64,000 nucleotides of DNA from Thermogemmatispora sp042408735 (GTDB lineage Bacteria > Chloroflexota > Ktedonobacteria > Ktedonobacterales > Ktedonobacteraceae). A program made the translations under genes and the position numbers. Location: contig NZ_JBHOQV010000094.1 in the NCBI RefSeq assembly GCF_042408735.1, positions 1 through 64,000 of the forward strand. Reading direction: 5' to 3'. Under the pieces are notes generated by a model. The model saw nothing but the letters and a program-made list of their open reading frames with translations. It had not been told where the DNA came from and did no database searches. Positions 7,430 through 16,416 of the stretch are shown here, in pieces; the stretch's first letter is position 1, and each line of letters starts with the position of its first letter.

Positions 7430-8704
7430 TCAGTGGTTCTCGCTGGAGGTGGACGGGCTGGCCTGGGAGGTGGGCTGGGGAGAGGTTGGCCGGTAGCCGG
7501 CCTGGAGCAGGAGGCTGCGCGCCGCGGCGGCCACCGGATCGACGCCGAGCTTCGCCAGGCAGTCGCGGGTGGCACAGCCCTCGGGCCTACCTAGCTCGTG
7601 GCCGCGGTAGAAGCAGGGCATGCAGGGCAGGTCGAGGCGCACGACAATGGCCTGTCGTCCCGGCACGTCGCCTGTATAGGGACCCCAGGCCCGATGATTC
7701 GAGAGGCCGAAGATGGCGACGGTAGGCGTCCCCGCCGCTGCCGCCAGGTGCATGACGCCCGCATCGTTCCCGATAAAGAGATCGACCTGCTCCAGCACCG
7801 CGGCAGTCACCTTGACATTGCCTTTGCCGGCAAAGCTGCGCGCTGGCAGGCCAGAGCGCAGCAGGCTCAGGATATGCTGATGTAGCTCGCGTTCCTCCGG
7901 TCCCCCAAGGAGAACAAGCTGCCCTCCGACCTCACGGTAGAGGGTGTCCGCCAGGTCAGCGAAGCGCTCAGGGGCCCAGCGACGGGCGGTGCTGTAGCTG
8001 CCGCTACCTGGATGCATGGCGATGATTGGGCGCGTAAAAGGGTCTGGGGCCTCATCCATGTAGAGCAGGAGGCGGGCCGCTTCCCGTTCGGCCTCACCCA
8101 GAGGGACCGTCAGGCGCCGGTCGCTGGTGTAAGCCCCAACGGCGGCGGCGACGGCCAGGTTGTAGTCGGCTTCGTGCATGGCCCCGAAGCCCTCGTCTTT
8201 GACGCGCACGTTGAGAAACCAGCCGTGGCCGTTATCTAAGCCGACGCGCCAGCGCGCTCCCGTGGCGCGTACCAGGAGCTGATGTTTCAGGCGCCCGAAG
8301 GGTAGAGTCAGGTGGTGCAGGAGAAGCACGGCGTCATAGTGGGCGTTCCGCAGGCGCTGCCAGAGTGGCCAGAGGCGCCTGAGCCGCAATGGATTGCTCA
8401 GAACCTGTCTGGGCGAATCGAAAAGGTACTTGTCAAGAACGATGATCTCATCGATGACCTCCCAGCCGGCCAGGAGATCGGCGGAGGCTGGCGTCACGAG
8501 CAAGTCGATGCGGGCCTGGGGGTAGGTCTCCCGCAAGGCCCGCAGGGCTGGTGTGGCCAGAAGCAGATCGCCAAGCGAGGCCAGCTTGATCACCAGGATC
8601 CGCGCCTTCTCCGGCAAGCGCAGCGCCGGCTCTTGCTGGCCTTGTGCCTGCGGATCGTGTTCTGTTGATGGCTCTCTCAAGGAGAGATATTGTTGCTGCT
8701 GCAC
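7430..8704 (-). CDS. Glycosyltransferase family 9 (heptosyltransferase-like), fourth gene of cassette
   Basis: A 424-residue GT-B enzyme of family GT9, the family of ADP-heptose:LPS heptosyltransferases. Visible: N-terminal ILVIKLASLGDLLLATPALRA, MHPGSG at the nucleotide-sugar side, and GNDAGVMHLAAAAGTP, the conserved donor-binding D-x-G-x-x-H. The tail is Cys-rich (CMPCFYRG, then C and C), as in WaaF-type proteins. The start is GTG 8704: it shares its G with the TAG stop of the upstream gene (TAGTG) and has GGAGGG upstream. An open frame extends to 8911 but would overlap the neighbour by 200 bp. It is the last of four consecutive GT9 genes; donor and acceptor are unknown because no LPS genes are present. 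Confidence 0.88.
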   Translation of the reverse strand: MQQQQYLSLREPSTEHDPQAQGQQEPALRLPEKARILVIKLASLGDLLLATPALRALRETYPQARIDLLVTPASADLLAGWEVIDEIIVLDKYLFDSPRQVLSNPLRLRRLWPLWQRLRNAHYDAVLLLHHLTLPFGRLKHQLLVRATGARWRVGLDNGHGWFLNVRVKDEGFGAMHEADYNLAVAAAVGAYTSDRRLTVPLGEAEREAARLLLYMDEAPDPFTRPIIAMHPGSGSYSTARRWAPERFADLADTLYREVGGQLVLLGGPEERELHQHILSLLRSGLPARSFAGKGNVKVTAAVLEQVDLFIGNDAGVMHLAAAAGTPTVAIFGLSNHRAWGPYTGDVPGRQAIVVRLDLPCMPCFYRGHELGRPEGCATRDCLAKLGVDPVAAAARSLLLQAGYRPTSPQPTSQASPSTSSENH

Positions 8705-10143
8705 TATGCTTGCTGCCCTCCTCTGGACAGGTCGTTGGGCTGGTCTTCCTTGTGGTCTGGCTGCTCTGGGCTGGCCGACGTTGATGGACGAACCAAAACG
8801 GGGGAGGCCGAGGGCGGCGCTGGCTGGCGCTCGCGAAGGCGACGCAGGGCCAGCCTGAGCACCTGCTCCACCGTGACCTCCTTCATGCACTGCACTGTAT
8901 GGAAACGGCAATCGGCTGGGCTGCGGGCGTCATAGCAAGGACTGCACCAGAGGCCGCTGCGCACGATTGTCGCTTGTGGGCTGACCGGTCCGCTGAGGGC
9001 GGGATCGGTCGGGCCGTGGATCGCAATCAGGGGGACGCCGGTAGCCGCCGCGATATGCATCGGGCCGCTGTCGCCGCTGATGACCAGGTCGGCCATCTGC
9101 ATCAGGGCCGCCAGTTGGGGCAGGGTAGTTTGCCCGGCCAGGTTGAGCACCGCTGTCGATCTCTCCTCCTCCAGGCGCTGCAGGATAGCCTGAATGATGG
9201 GCAGGTCGCCGCTGGCCCCCGTGAGAACCAGATGGGCCTGGGCTTCCTGAGCCAGTCCCGCCAGCAGGCGTGCCCAGTAGGGGATCGGCCAGCGTTTGGC
9301 ATAGCCGTTATGTGAGGCCACGTGACAGACCACAAGTGGCCGCGAGGGCAAGCCTGTTGCTTCTGCCTGCTCGTCAGTGGCGAGAGCGGGATCGAGGCGC
9401 TTGAGCAGCATCTTGACCTCGCGCCGGGCCTCGGGATCGATGGAGAGACGCGGAAAGCGATCGTCTGCGCGCACGTTGACGCCCGCGGCGCGCGCCAGCT
9501 CCAGACAATAATCGACCTCGTGGCGACGGTCGCCAGGCTGCCAATGCCGGCCCGGAACCGGGTCGGTCATAAAACCAGGATAACCCTCGCCTGCAAAACC
9601 TACCCGGCGTCGGGCGCCGCTCAGGAGAGCCAGAAGCGCGGCCCAGGGACCGAAGACGCTCACAGCCAGGTCGTAGTGCCGGGCTCGCAGGCGGCGGAGC
9701 AGAGCGGCGGCCTCTCGCCAATTGGACCCTCGAACAAGGGCCTTAGGGCGACGCCAGATATTCGGATCATAAGTAAGAAGCTGGGCCAGAGCAGGATCGG
9801 CTCCGGCGATCGGCGCTGTCGAGGGCATGGCCAGCAGATCGATTTCCGCTTCTGGGTAGGTCCGCTTGAGTGCGTGCACCAGCGTGAGCGAGAGGACCAG
9901 ATCCCCGATCAGGTCCAAACGGATAATCAGAATGCGCCGCGGCTTAAAGTGCTGCGGGTCAAGTGGCTGATAGTGCCGCACCAGGCGAGCACAGCGCAGC
10001 AGCAGGCCGTAGCTGCCCAGAACCAGGTAGATGGCTGTGAGCAGCGTGCGCTTGCTGAGCTGAATGAGTAGTTTGCGCAGACGGCGCCGGGTCGGCGGGC
10101 GCAGCGGATAGCCGTAGTCGTCGAGTTCTTCTCTTGCGGTCAT
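8704..10143 (-). CDS. Glycosyltransferase family 9, third gene of cassette
   Basis: 479 residues. After a basic, partly hydrophobic N-terminal extension of about 70 residues (a possible membrane-associating helix in LLTAIYLVLGSYGLLLRCA) the GT9 fold begins with ILIIRLDLIGDLVLSLTLVHALK. The donor motif is SGDSGPMHIAAATGVP. The family HPGSG is changed to HVASHNG, so the sugar-donor loop differs from the siblings. A Cys-rich segment (CSPCYDARSPADC...C) follows. ATG 10143 is 23 nt after the stop of the preceding GT9. The C-terminus is proline/serine-rich and disordered-looking, and its stop overlaps the next start by one base. Likely cytoplasmic membrane face. Confidence 0.86.
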   Translation of the reverse strand: MTAREELDDYGYPLRPPTRRRLRKLLIQLSKRTLLTAIYLVLGSYGLLLRCARLVRHYQPLDPQHFKPRRILIIRLDLIGDLVLSLTLVHALKRTYPEAEIDLLAMPSTAPIAGADPALAQLLTYDPNIWRRPKALVRGSNWREAAALLRRLRARHYDLAVSVFGPWAALLALLSGARRRVGFAGEGYPGFMTDPVPGRHWQPGDRRHEVDYCLELARAAGVNVRADDRFPRLSIDPEARREVKMLLKRLDPALATDEQAEATGLPSRPLVVCHVASHNGYAKRWPIPYWARLLAGLAQEAQAHLVLTGASGDLPIIQAILQRLEEERSTAVLNLAGQTTLPQLAALMQMADLVISGDSGPMHIAAATGVPLIAIHGPTDPALSGPVSPQATIVRSGLWCSPCYDARSPADCRFHTVQCMKEVTVEQVLRLALRRLRERQPAPPSASPVLVRPSTSASPEQPDHKEDQPNDLSRGGQQA

Positions 10144-10166
10144 AGTTCTTGCATGCCATCCCTATT

Positions 10167-11399
10167 CTACAACATGCGTGCTGGCAGGAGTTCTTCCACT
10201 GCCGCGAGGACGCGCTCCTCTGGAATCAGACGTACACAGGGATGCGATGGCAGGTCCTGCGGAGCGATATCGAGGCGCCCACAGGGCAGTTGCGGGCAAG
10301 AAGGACAGCGCTGGCTGGCCAGAATGACCACGTGGCGTCTGGAGTCGCCCCATGGGCCGAAGATGCGCGGGTCGGCAGGCCCATAGAGCGCCACGGTCGG
10401 CGTCCCCTGGGAGACGGCCAGGTGCAGAGGGCCGCTATCGACCCCGAGCACGAGTCGGGCGCGGCGCAGGACAGCGGCCAGCTCACCGACGCTCAGAGAG
10501 GAGAGTAAGAGAGGAGGTGGCTCATCAGCCCTGAGCTGTTGGCCGACCAGTGTGGCAATCTCCTCAAGCAGGGCCTGCTCCTGAACGGCGCCCGTTAAGA
10601 CGAGGCGCAGGCCGTAGCGGCGCAGCAAGGTTAGAGCGCAGGTGGCCCAACCTGCTGGACGCCAGAGCTTCACGGCGGCACCGCTGCCGGGATGGATGAC
10701 CGCAAAAGGCACCTCATCGCTCAGCCCGGCCCTGGCCAGCCGGGCCTGTGCCTGCTCTCTCTCCTGGGCTGCAGGTTCAAAGAGCAAGGGGTAGTCTGCG
10801 GGAGTGAATGGTTCCTGCAGCGGTGCCTGGCCCAGCAGCTCGAGGGCGGCGCTGGCTAAACGCAGGCTGGAGCGAGTGCTGTGCTCCCCTGCCACGAAAG
10901 GCAGGGCATGAGTCAGGAAGCGCCTGCCTGGGGACAGGTCGTAGCCCAGACGGTACGGGATGCCGGCCAGGTAGAGCAAGGCTGCCCCCCACCAGAAATC
11001 GGGACGGAAATTAATGGCCAGGTCGTAGCCTTCGCGCCGCAGCCGCCAGGCCAGGCGGAGCAGCAGCCAGTAGGGACCCAGGGCCCCCTGGGGCGCACGC
11101 CGGAAGCCAGGAAAAGCACAGGTCACAACCCGCTTCGCCGCCGGATGGCCTGCCACCACCGCCTCTGACCACGGTCCGACCAGAAACGTCATCTGGGCCG
11201 TCGGACAGCGCTCCTTGAGGGCTGTCAGAGCCGGAGTTGTCAGGATCAGATCCCCCAGATGGTCCGGCCGCATGAGCAGCAGCCGAGGAACGGCAGCCGA
11301 AGAGAGGAAGCGCCGGGCCCGTCGCCGCGCCAGCCAGGTCCCGGGCAAGCCCAAGACGTAGATCAGCAGCAGAATCGCCGCGCGCAGCAGTCCCCGCAT
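10167..11399 (-). CDS. Glycosyltransferase family 9, second gene of cassette
   Basis: 410 residues. An N-terminal hydrophobic stretch (AAILLLIYVLGLPGTWLA) is followed by basic residues, then LLLMRPDHLGDLILTTPALTAL, the standard GT9 opening. IHPGSGAAVKLWRP and GVDSGPLHLAVSQGTP are the donor-site motifs, and a Cys-rich tail (CPSCPQLPC...C) closes it. ATG 11399 overlaps the TGA of the upstream GT9 by one base (TGATG), so the two are translationally coupled. The N-terminal helix would tether the enzyme to the inner face of the membrane, suggesting a lipid-linked or cell-surface acceptor; this is inference. Confidence 0.88.
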   Translation of the reverse strand: MRGLLRAAILLLIYVLGLPGTWLARRRARRFLSSAAVPRLLLMRPDHLGDLILTTPALTALKERCPTAQMTFLVGPWSEAVVAGHPAAKRVVTCAFPGFRRAPQGALGPYWLLLRLAWRLRREGYDLAINFRPDFWWGAALLYLAGIPYRLGYDLSPGRRFLTHALPFVAGEHSTRSSLRLASAALELLGQAPLQEPFTPADYPLLFEPAAQEREQAQARLARAGLSDEVPFAVIHPGSGAAVKLWRPAGWATCALTLLRRYGLRLVLTGAVQEQALLEEIATLVGQQLRADEPPPLLLSSLSVGELAAVLRRARLVLGVDSGPLHLAVSQGTPTVALYGPADPRIFGPWGDSRRHVVILASQRCPSCPQLPCGRLDIAPQDLPSHPCVRLIPEERVLAAVEELLPARML

Positions 11400-12613
11400 C
11401 AGCGAATCCCTCCCCGCTCAGGACTGGGCAGTAGCTGGCGCACGGCCCGCCAGACCGTCTCTACGCTGAGGGCTTGCATACAGGTGCACTCAGGACAGGC
11501 CCGCATGCGGCCCAAGAAAAAGCACGGCTCCCCGCGCGGATGCTGCCATAGGGCTACATGGTGCGGCTCATCCAGAGGATAGGGACCATACTCCTGGGGA
11601 CTGGTGGGGCCAAAGAGGGCGATGACAGGGATCCCCACAGCCGTCGCCAGGTGCATGGGGCTACTGTCGTTGCCAATGAAGAGCGCACATCGCTCGAAGA
11701 TTGCCGCCAGCTCGCCAAAGCTGGTCTTGCCAGCCAGGTTGAGCACCCGACCTGCGGGGGAGCTTAGACCGGCCATCACCTCGTCGTTAAGCGCGCGATC
11801 CTCTGGCCCCCCAACCAACAAGACGCGAGCCTCCAGCTCGGCCAGCAAACGGCGAATCAGTTCGCGATAGCCCTCGACTGGCCAGCGCTTGGCAGTCAAG
11901 GTCATGCCCGGATTAGAGCCGCCGCCAGGCAAGAGCGCAACCAGCAGACCTGGCTCAGCCTCTTGTCCGTCAGCGCTCGCAAGCAAGGTCTGAGCTTTGT
12001 GTCGCTCCTCGTTCGTAGGCACAAAGCGCATATGGGGGCGCCCGAGTGGCAGGCCCAGCGCGCGCGCCAGATCTAGATACAGCTCGGCCTGATGGCGCAG
12101 CGCCGCTGGAGAGACGGGGGCGGGGACGCGGTCGGTCAGCGAGAAGCCCCGTCCCAGGCTATCCGGTCCCACGCGGCGGGGAATGCCCGCCAGCCAGGGG
12201 AGCAAAGTCAGCATGGGCGAGCGATCAAGAACCAGAGCCAGATCGAAGCGCTGTTGGCGCAGAAGGCGAGCAAAGCGCAGATAGTCCGCGAGGCGATAGC
12301 GCCCGGGAATGCCAACCGTGCCACAATCCAGGACCACATCCACGGCGGGGTGATGCTCTGGGACCACTTTCGACCAGCTACCGGCCACATAGGTAATCTG
12401 GGCCTGGGGATAGGCCGCCCGTAACACTTCCAGCAGCGGCGTCGTCATCAGCAGGTCCCCCAGGCAGCAGGGCTTAATCAAGACAATCCGGCGCGGCTCT
12501 CGCCAGGCGCTGCCCCGTAACCAGCGCTCGACGAGATTGAAACAGGCGAAAGGAAAGCGCAGCATATAGCAGAGCAGGCTCACTACATGCTGGCGCAGAG
12601 CAGCTCCATGCAT
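11399..12613 (-). CDS. Glycosyltransferase family 9, first gene of cassette
   Basis: 404 residues from ATG 12613 (MHGAALRQ); the open frame reaches 12745 but the extra 44 residues look non-coding and the shorter protein matches its siblings in length. GT9 opening IVLIKPCCLGDLLMTTPLLEVL, then LLPGGGSNPGMT...KRWP (variant HPGSG loop), and IGNDSSPMHLATAVGIP at the donor site. The tail has clustered Cys (CFFLGRMRACPECTC). First gene of the four-gene operon; an 8-2-8 palindrome (12639-12656) lies 26 nt upstream of the start. Four divergent paralogues in series suggest sequential addition of sugars to one glycan. Confidence 0.87.
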   Translation of the reverse strand: MHGAALRQHVVSLLCYMLRFPFACFNLVERWLRGSAWREPRRIVLIKPCCLGDLLMTTPLLEVLRAAYPQAQITYVAGSWSKVVPEHHPAVDVVLDCGTVGIPGRYRLADYLRFARLLRQQRFDLALVLDRSPMLTLLPWLAGIPRRVGPDSLGRGFSLTDRVPAPVSPAALRHQAELYLDLARALGLPLGRPHMRFVPTNEERHKAQTLLASADGQEAEPGLLVALLPGGGSNPGMTLTAKRWPVEGYRELIRRLLAELEARVLLVGGPEDRALNDEVMAGLSSPAGRVLNLAGKTSFGELAAIFERCALFIGNDSSPMHLATAVGIPVIALFGPTSPQEYGPYPLDEPHHVALWQHPRGEPCFFLGRMRACPECTCMQALSVETVWRAVRQLLPSPERGGIR

Positions 12614-12638
12614 AGTATTTTGGCTCGTCCTCACTTCC

Positions 12639-12656
12639 CATCTATGCTCATAGATG
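12639..12656. repeat. 8-2-8 palindrome upstream of GT9 operon
   Basis: CATCTATG and CATAGATG (18 bp in all) form a perfect inverted repeat 25 bp before the first GT9 start codon. It could be an operator or a hairpin in the leader that affects ribosome access. No firm promoter is visible nearby. Confidence 0.5.
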
Positions 12657-12809
12657 AAGCATAAGAGATATGTGGTTGGAGAGATCCGGTCATCATGCTT
12701 TTGTGCTATACTTGCATCTCTGGCGCTTCCCAAAAAAGCAGCCATCTTGTTCCCACGCGCCCGAGCGGAGCCAGCTCTGCTACTGCCTGCCTCTCCTGTG
12801 CCTGAGCTG

Positions 12810-13778
12810 TCAGGAGCCTCCTGGCTCCTCGTGGGGATTGTCTTCCCTGGCAGCCGGCTTCTCAGAAGGGCCTTCCGGCCCCGGCCCTTGTGGCCCTGGA
12901 AGCGGCTGTAAAATTGTTTCCTGATCGCTCAGGTGAGGCAGGTCCACCGAGGGGGAGCTGGCGCGCGTTGGCTCCTGAGCCAGGTCGGCAACCTTCTCGT
13001 CCTCGGAAGAACCTGTGTCCCTGACCACATTGAGGGCCTGGCCACATCGTGGGCAATAGCGCAGGCCGGGAGGCAGCGCTACCTGGCAGGAAGGGCAGAG
13101 ATTGCCGCCGCTACCGCTCAAGAGCGTGGCCGACGACCCTGCCGTCCCGCTGGGGCCGGTACTCATTCCCTCGTGCTGATAGGCCGGCGTCGATGGAAAG
13201 GCTGGAAGCGTAGGCGGGTAGGGGAGGCTGGTCGCCGGTGGCGGTGGGGGAACAGGGGCTGCAGGGTAGGACAGACTATGGCCGGAAGAGGCGAAAGGAC
13301 TACTGTCGCCAGTAGAAGGCGGAGGAGGGGGAGGCGCGATCTGAGTAGCCTGCTCCCCTCCGGTCACAGGACCATAAGGGGATTGACTGGCCAGGGTCGA
13401 TTCCCCCTGCCCACCGCTGCCTGGAGGGGCCCAGGCTGGAAGCGTTCCCGGCTCCGGTACAGGATAGCTGGTAATAATCTCGGTCTGGCCCTGAGCAGGG
13501 GCATCAGGCCCGCTCTGCAGGCTCTGCAGCTCTCTCTGGGCCTCGCTGAGCTGGAGCTGGAGGCTGGCCAGCGCCTGGCAAAACGGCACCAGCTCACTCT
13601 GGTGTAGCTGCCCCATCTCATAAAGCTCGCGTGCCCTACTCACCAGGCCGCTTTCCTGCTGATTACATTCGCGCTTGAGTCGCTCGATCGTGCTGCGCAG
13701 GGAGCGGATGCGCCCTATGCGAGCCGCTTCTTTAGAAGCCTTCTCCAGGCCGCGATGCAGAGAGTCCCAAATATTCAT
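12810..13778 (-). CDS. Zinc-ribbon protein with N-terminal coiled coil
   Basis: 322 residues, no enzyme motif. Residues 1-95 are rich in charged heptads (RSLRSTIERLKRECNQQESG and on), likely coiled coil. Residues 96-220 are a Pro/Ser/Gly-rich linker with PPPPPP and PPPPP runs. Then a zinc ribbon: CPSCQVALPPGLRYCPRCG, two CxxC knuckles 12 residues apart. The C-terminal 80 residues are again disordered-looking. Such proteins are common in Chloroflexota and Firmicutes and often serve as scaffolds. ATG 13778 has GAGGAGG 6 nt upstream. It lies on the same strand as the GT9 operon, 196 bp before its first start codon, so co-transcription is possible. Function unknown. Confidence 0.8.
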   Translation of the reverse strand: MNIWDSLHRGLEKASKEAARIGRIRSLRSTIERLKRECNQQESGLVSRARELYEMGQLHQSELVPFCQALASLQLQLSEAQRELQSLQSGPDAPAQGQTEIITSYPVPEPGTLPAWAPPGSGGQGESTLASQSPYGPVTGGEQATQIAPPPPPPSTGDSSPFASSGHSLSYPAAPVPPPPPATSLPYPPTLPAFPSTPAYQHEGMSTGPSGTAGSSATLLSGSGGNLCPSCQVALPPGLRYCPRCGQALNVVRDTGSSEDEKVADLAQEPTRASSPSVDLPHLSDQETILQPLPGPQGPGPEGPSEKPAAREDNPHEEPGGS

Positions 13779-13895
13779 GCTGGCCTCCTCTGGCGCTTGA
13801 CAACGTTTGCAAGCCGACGGTCGATAGAGGCATTATAGCAAAGGGCGCTCGAACCAGTCGAGTGCTCTGGCCAACCCGCTGCAGCGCCAGGCCGC

Positions 13896-14834
13896 TCAAC
13901 GAGCGGGGAGTGGTGCTAGCGTCAGCGATTCTGCTGAGCACGAGACCGGCTGTGTCAAATAGACCTCGTAGCCCTGTTCCTGAAGGCGCAGCCAGAGGCG
14001 GTGAGCCTGCTCCAGGTCGGCCAGTCCCGTAAAGAGCGTCGGTCCGCTTCCTGAGAGGCGCACAAAAGGCGCACCTGCCTCCAGCAAGGCTTCTCGCCCG
14101 GCGGCTACCTCCGGATAGCGTTCCACGACCCCGCGTTCAAGTCCGTTATGGAGGTGAGCCAGGGAGGGCATGCGCTGTTCCTGCAAAGCCGCGCAGACCG
14201 CCCGCGTATGTGAGCCATCGCTATAGTCGCGGGCCGTCAGGGCAGAGAAGACCTCGGCGGTTGCGACGCTGATGGCCGGCTTTAGCAGGACCAGCCAGCG
14301 CAGCTCGGTGGGCCAGTAGGGAGGCAGAGGTCTCACCAGCTCGCCCCGGCCCTCGCAGAGGGCCAGTCCTCCGTAGAGAAAAAAAGGCACATCCGAGCCC
14401 AGCGAGGCCGCCAGCTTCACCAGCTCCGCTGCCGTCAGTTGCAGTTGCCACAGGCGTGCCAGGGCCAGCAGAACAGCGGCGGCGTCGCTGCTCCCCCCGC
14501 CCAGGCCGGCGGCGCAGGGGATACGCTTCTGCAGCTCAATCTGCAGGCCGCGCCGCTCTCCTGTGTATTCCCTGAGCACCAGAGCCGCACGCAGCGCCAG
14601 ATTCGCCTCTGTGCTCAGCTCGGGCCGCGTGCAGACTAGTCGCACCTCCTCGTCGTCGCGCAGCGTCAGGCAGAGCGTATCGTAGAGATCGACCGTCTGC
14701 ATGACCGTGGCCAGGGCATGGTAGCCGTCCCCTCGGCGACCGAGGATATCGAGCGTGAGATTGATCTTGGCGTAGGCGCGAAGAGCGCAACTAACATCCG
14801 GTTGTAGCCATTGCCATTGCATCGTCATAGTCAT
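13896..14834 (-). CDS. ispE: 4-diphosphocytidyl-2-C-methyl-D-erythritol kinase
   Basis: GHMP-family kinase of the non-mevalonate (MEP) isoprenoid pathway; it phosphorylates CDP-ME at the 2-hydroxyl with ATP, in the cytoplasm. Evidence: AYAKINLTLDILGRRGDGYH near 20-40 (substrate-binding Lys and His), the ATP-binding glycine motif PCAAGLGGGSSDAA near 105, and a C-terminal LSGSGPTLFTGL. At 312 residues it is close to the usual 280-310. ATG 14834 is the first of three in-frame ATGs (also 14828 and 14822) and none has a strong ribosome binding site, so the exact start may be two or four codons later. No other MEP genes are in the window. Confidence 0.93.
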   Translation of the reverse strand: MTMTMQWQWLQPDVSCALRAYAKINLTLDILGRRGDGYHALATVMQTVDLYDTLCLTLRDDEEVRLVCTRPELSTEANLALRAALVLREYTGERRGLQIELQKRIPCAAGLGGGSSDAAAVLLALARLWQLQLTAAELVKLAASLGSDVPFFLYGGLALCEGRGELVRPLPPYWPTELRWLVLLKPAISVATAEVFSALTARDYSDGSHTRAVCAALQEQRMPSLAHLHNGLERGVVERYPEVAAGREALLEAGAPFVRLSGSGPTLFTGLADLEQAHRLWLRLQEQGYEVYLTQPVSCSAESLTLAPLPAR

Positions 14835-15046
14835 TCGCCTGGATTGTGCCGCTCCCTGAGCAGCCTGTCAAGAGGGCAGTCTCTGAGCAGGAAGTTAGTC
14901 CTTTTTCGCTCGCGGGAGAACTATTCTGCCCCACCTGTGGTATACTACCAGCGAGCTATTTCCCAACATAGCCAAGCTGCTTGCTCAGCAAGAGCAGAAA
15001 TCGGTCTCCGCACCACCTATCCTGGACCGCTTGCCTGGTGAGCGTC

Positions 15047-16036
15047 ATGGACATTACTGTTGCCTATTTCCACTCACTTTTTCATCCCGACCTCGTCAGA
15101 CGGGACTTTGAGCAGATTCGCGCCGCGGGCGCCAGCAGCATCGTCTACAGCATTCAGGATGAGGAGCGTCGCTACTGGCCGCGCGACCTCGAGCGTGGCC
15201 TGCTCCTTGCGCAGGACGTTGGCCTCAAAGTCTATCTGAGTCCGGGCCAGCATGGCAACCTCTTCGCCACGCCCTCGCCAGCGCCGAGCTGGTACACCTT
15301 CCATCATCCCGAGTCGCGCGTTCTGGACCACCACGGTCGCTATCACGATCTCACCTGCTTCAACCACGAGCCGTTTCGCCGCTGGTTCTTTCAAGAGATC
15401 GCTTTTTATTTGAACGCCTATCCCATCAACGGCATTCTTCTCGACGAGCCGCATTATGGAGAAATCACCTGCTTCTGCTCGGTTTGCCGGGCGCTCTGCC
15501 CGGATGTGACCGACCTGGCGGGCTTCCGGCGTCGCTCCTGGGTGACCTTCCTGGGAGATCTCTGCGCCCATGTGAAAGGCATAGACAAGCATGTCAGGAC
15601 CGCCATTGTGCTCCCGTCCTACGACGCCAGTCTGGTCGAGGACCTGGTACTCTTACCGGACCTGGACATGCTGGGCCTGCACCTGCGGCGGCCTTCCCGG
15701 CCTTCGCCATCTGAGACCGCAACAGCAGGAAGCGTCGAGCCTGATCGCTGCGAGCGAGAGATTGTCGATCTGGCCCGCCAGCATCAGAAGCGTAGCCTGC
15801 TCTGGCTGCAGAACTTTGACCTGGACGAAGAGGGCCAGCAGGAACTGCCCCGATTCTTCCAGCTTGCGCAGCAAGCCGAGCCTGACGAAGTCGCCTGCTA
15901 CTACTACTGGCGCAACAATAGTGATCCCGAGGGAGTCTGGCAGCTCACCAGGCAACTGTTGCGGAGTATCCCCCGGCGCCAGTTGCACTGGCAGACCGGC
16001 AAGCACTTTGCCGTTCCGCGCCTGGGGGAAGAGTGA
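15047..16036 (+). CDS. Putative TIM-barrel (glycosidase-like) protein of unknown function
   Basis: 329 residues from ATG 15047 (GTG 15038 is an alternative). The pattern is that of a glycoside-hydrolase-like barrel: MDITVAYFHSLF at the first strand, AGASSIVYSIQDEE, VGLKVYLSPGQHG, then INGILLDEPHYGEITCFCSVC, where an Asp-Glu ends a strand and is followed by a CxCxxC cluster, and MLGLHLRRP and YYYWRNNSDPEG late. The layout 'hhhDEP...C..C..C' occurs in uncharacterised barrel proteins that read 'F..W..HRP' in domains of the GH114/DUF4015 type; I cannot be more precise. No signal peptide. It is divergent from ispE and stands alone. Confidence 0.65.
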   Translation: MDITVAYFHSLFHPDLVRRDFEQIRAAGASSIVYSIQDEERRYWPRDLERGLLLAQDVGLKVYLSPGQHGNLFATPSPAPSWYTFHHPESRVLDHHGRYHDLTCFNHEPFRRWFFQEIAFYLNAYPINGILLDEPHYGEITCFCSVCRALCPDVTDLAGFRRRSWVTFLGDLCAHVKGIDKHVRTAIVLPSYDASLVEDLVLLPDLDMLGLHLRRPSRPSPSETATAGSVEPDRCEREIVDLARQHQKRSLLWLQNFDLDEEGQQELPRFFQLAQQAEPDEVACYYYWRNNSDPEGVWQLTRQLLRSIPRRQLHWQTGKHFAVPRLGEE

Positions 16037-16416
16037 AGAGAACGGCGTCAGACAAACAGCGGGCAGAAGAACGGCCTGTAGCCTCTGCCGCCTCGCCAGA
16101 CGGCCCGCCGTCCGCCGTCCGAACTGCCAGCCGCAGGGCCGGACGGCGCTACAGAAGAGGGGGCCATCTGGCGTGCGCCGAAAGCGGCTCCGGCCCCTTG
16201 TCCTTACGAGGTGGTGGATGCGGTTACCCTGGCCTGCCGACAGGGCGGCGAAGCTCTCGTGCCCCGGGTGGGAGAGCGGACCACCTGGCCATCAACTGAG
16301 CCGGTAGGGGGCGAGCCAAATGGCCCAAGCGCCCGCCTGGGTTGGGCCTGGGCTGCCCTCTCTCTCTCCTGACTGACCCGCGCCTGGCCAGGCCAGGCAG
16401 AGGAGGCTGGCAGTCT
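16037..16416. other. Intergenic between convergent genes
   Basis: GC-rich, with many short inverted repeats but none followed by a T run. No supported coding frame. A structured RNA cannot be excluded but nothing matches RNase P, SRP or tmRNA landmarks I know. Confidence 0.35.

Noticed and set aside
16037..16416. Possible structured RNA in GC-rich intergenic DNA
   Set aside because: Inverted repeats are what high GC content produces by chance; no known RNA core recognised.
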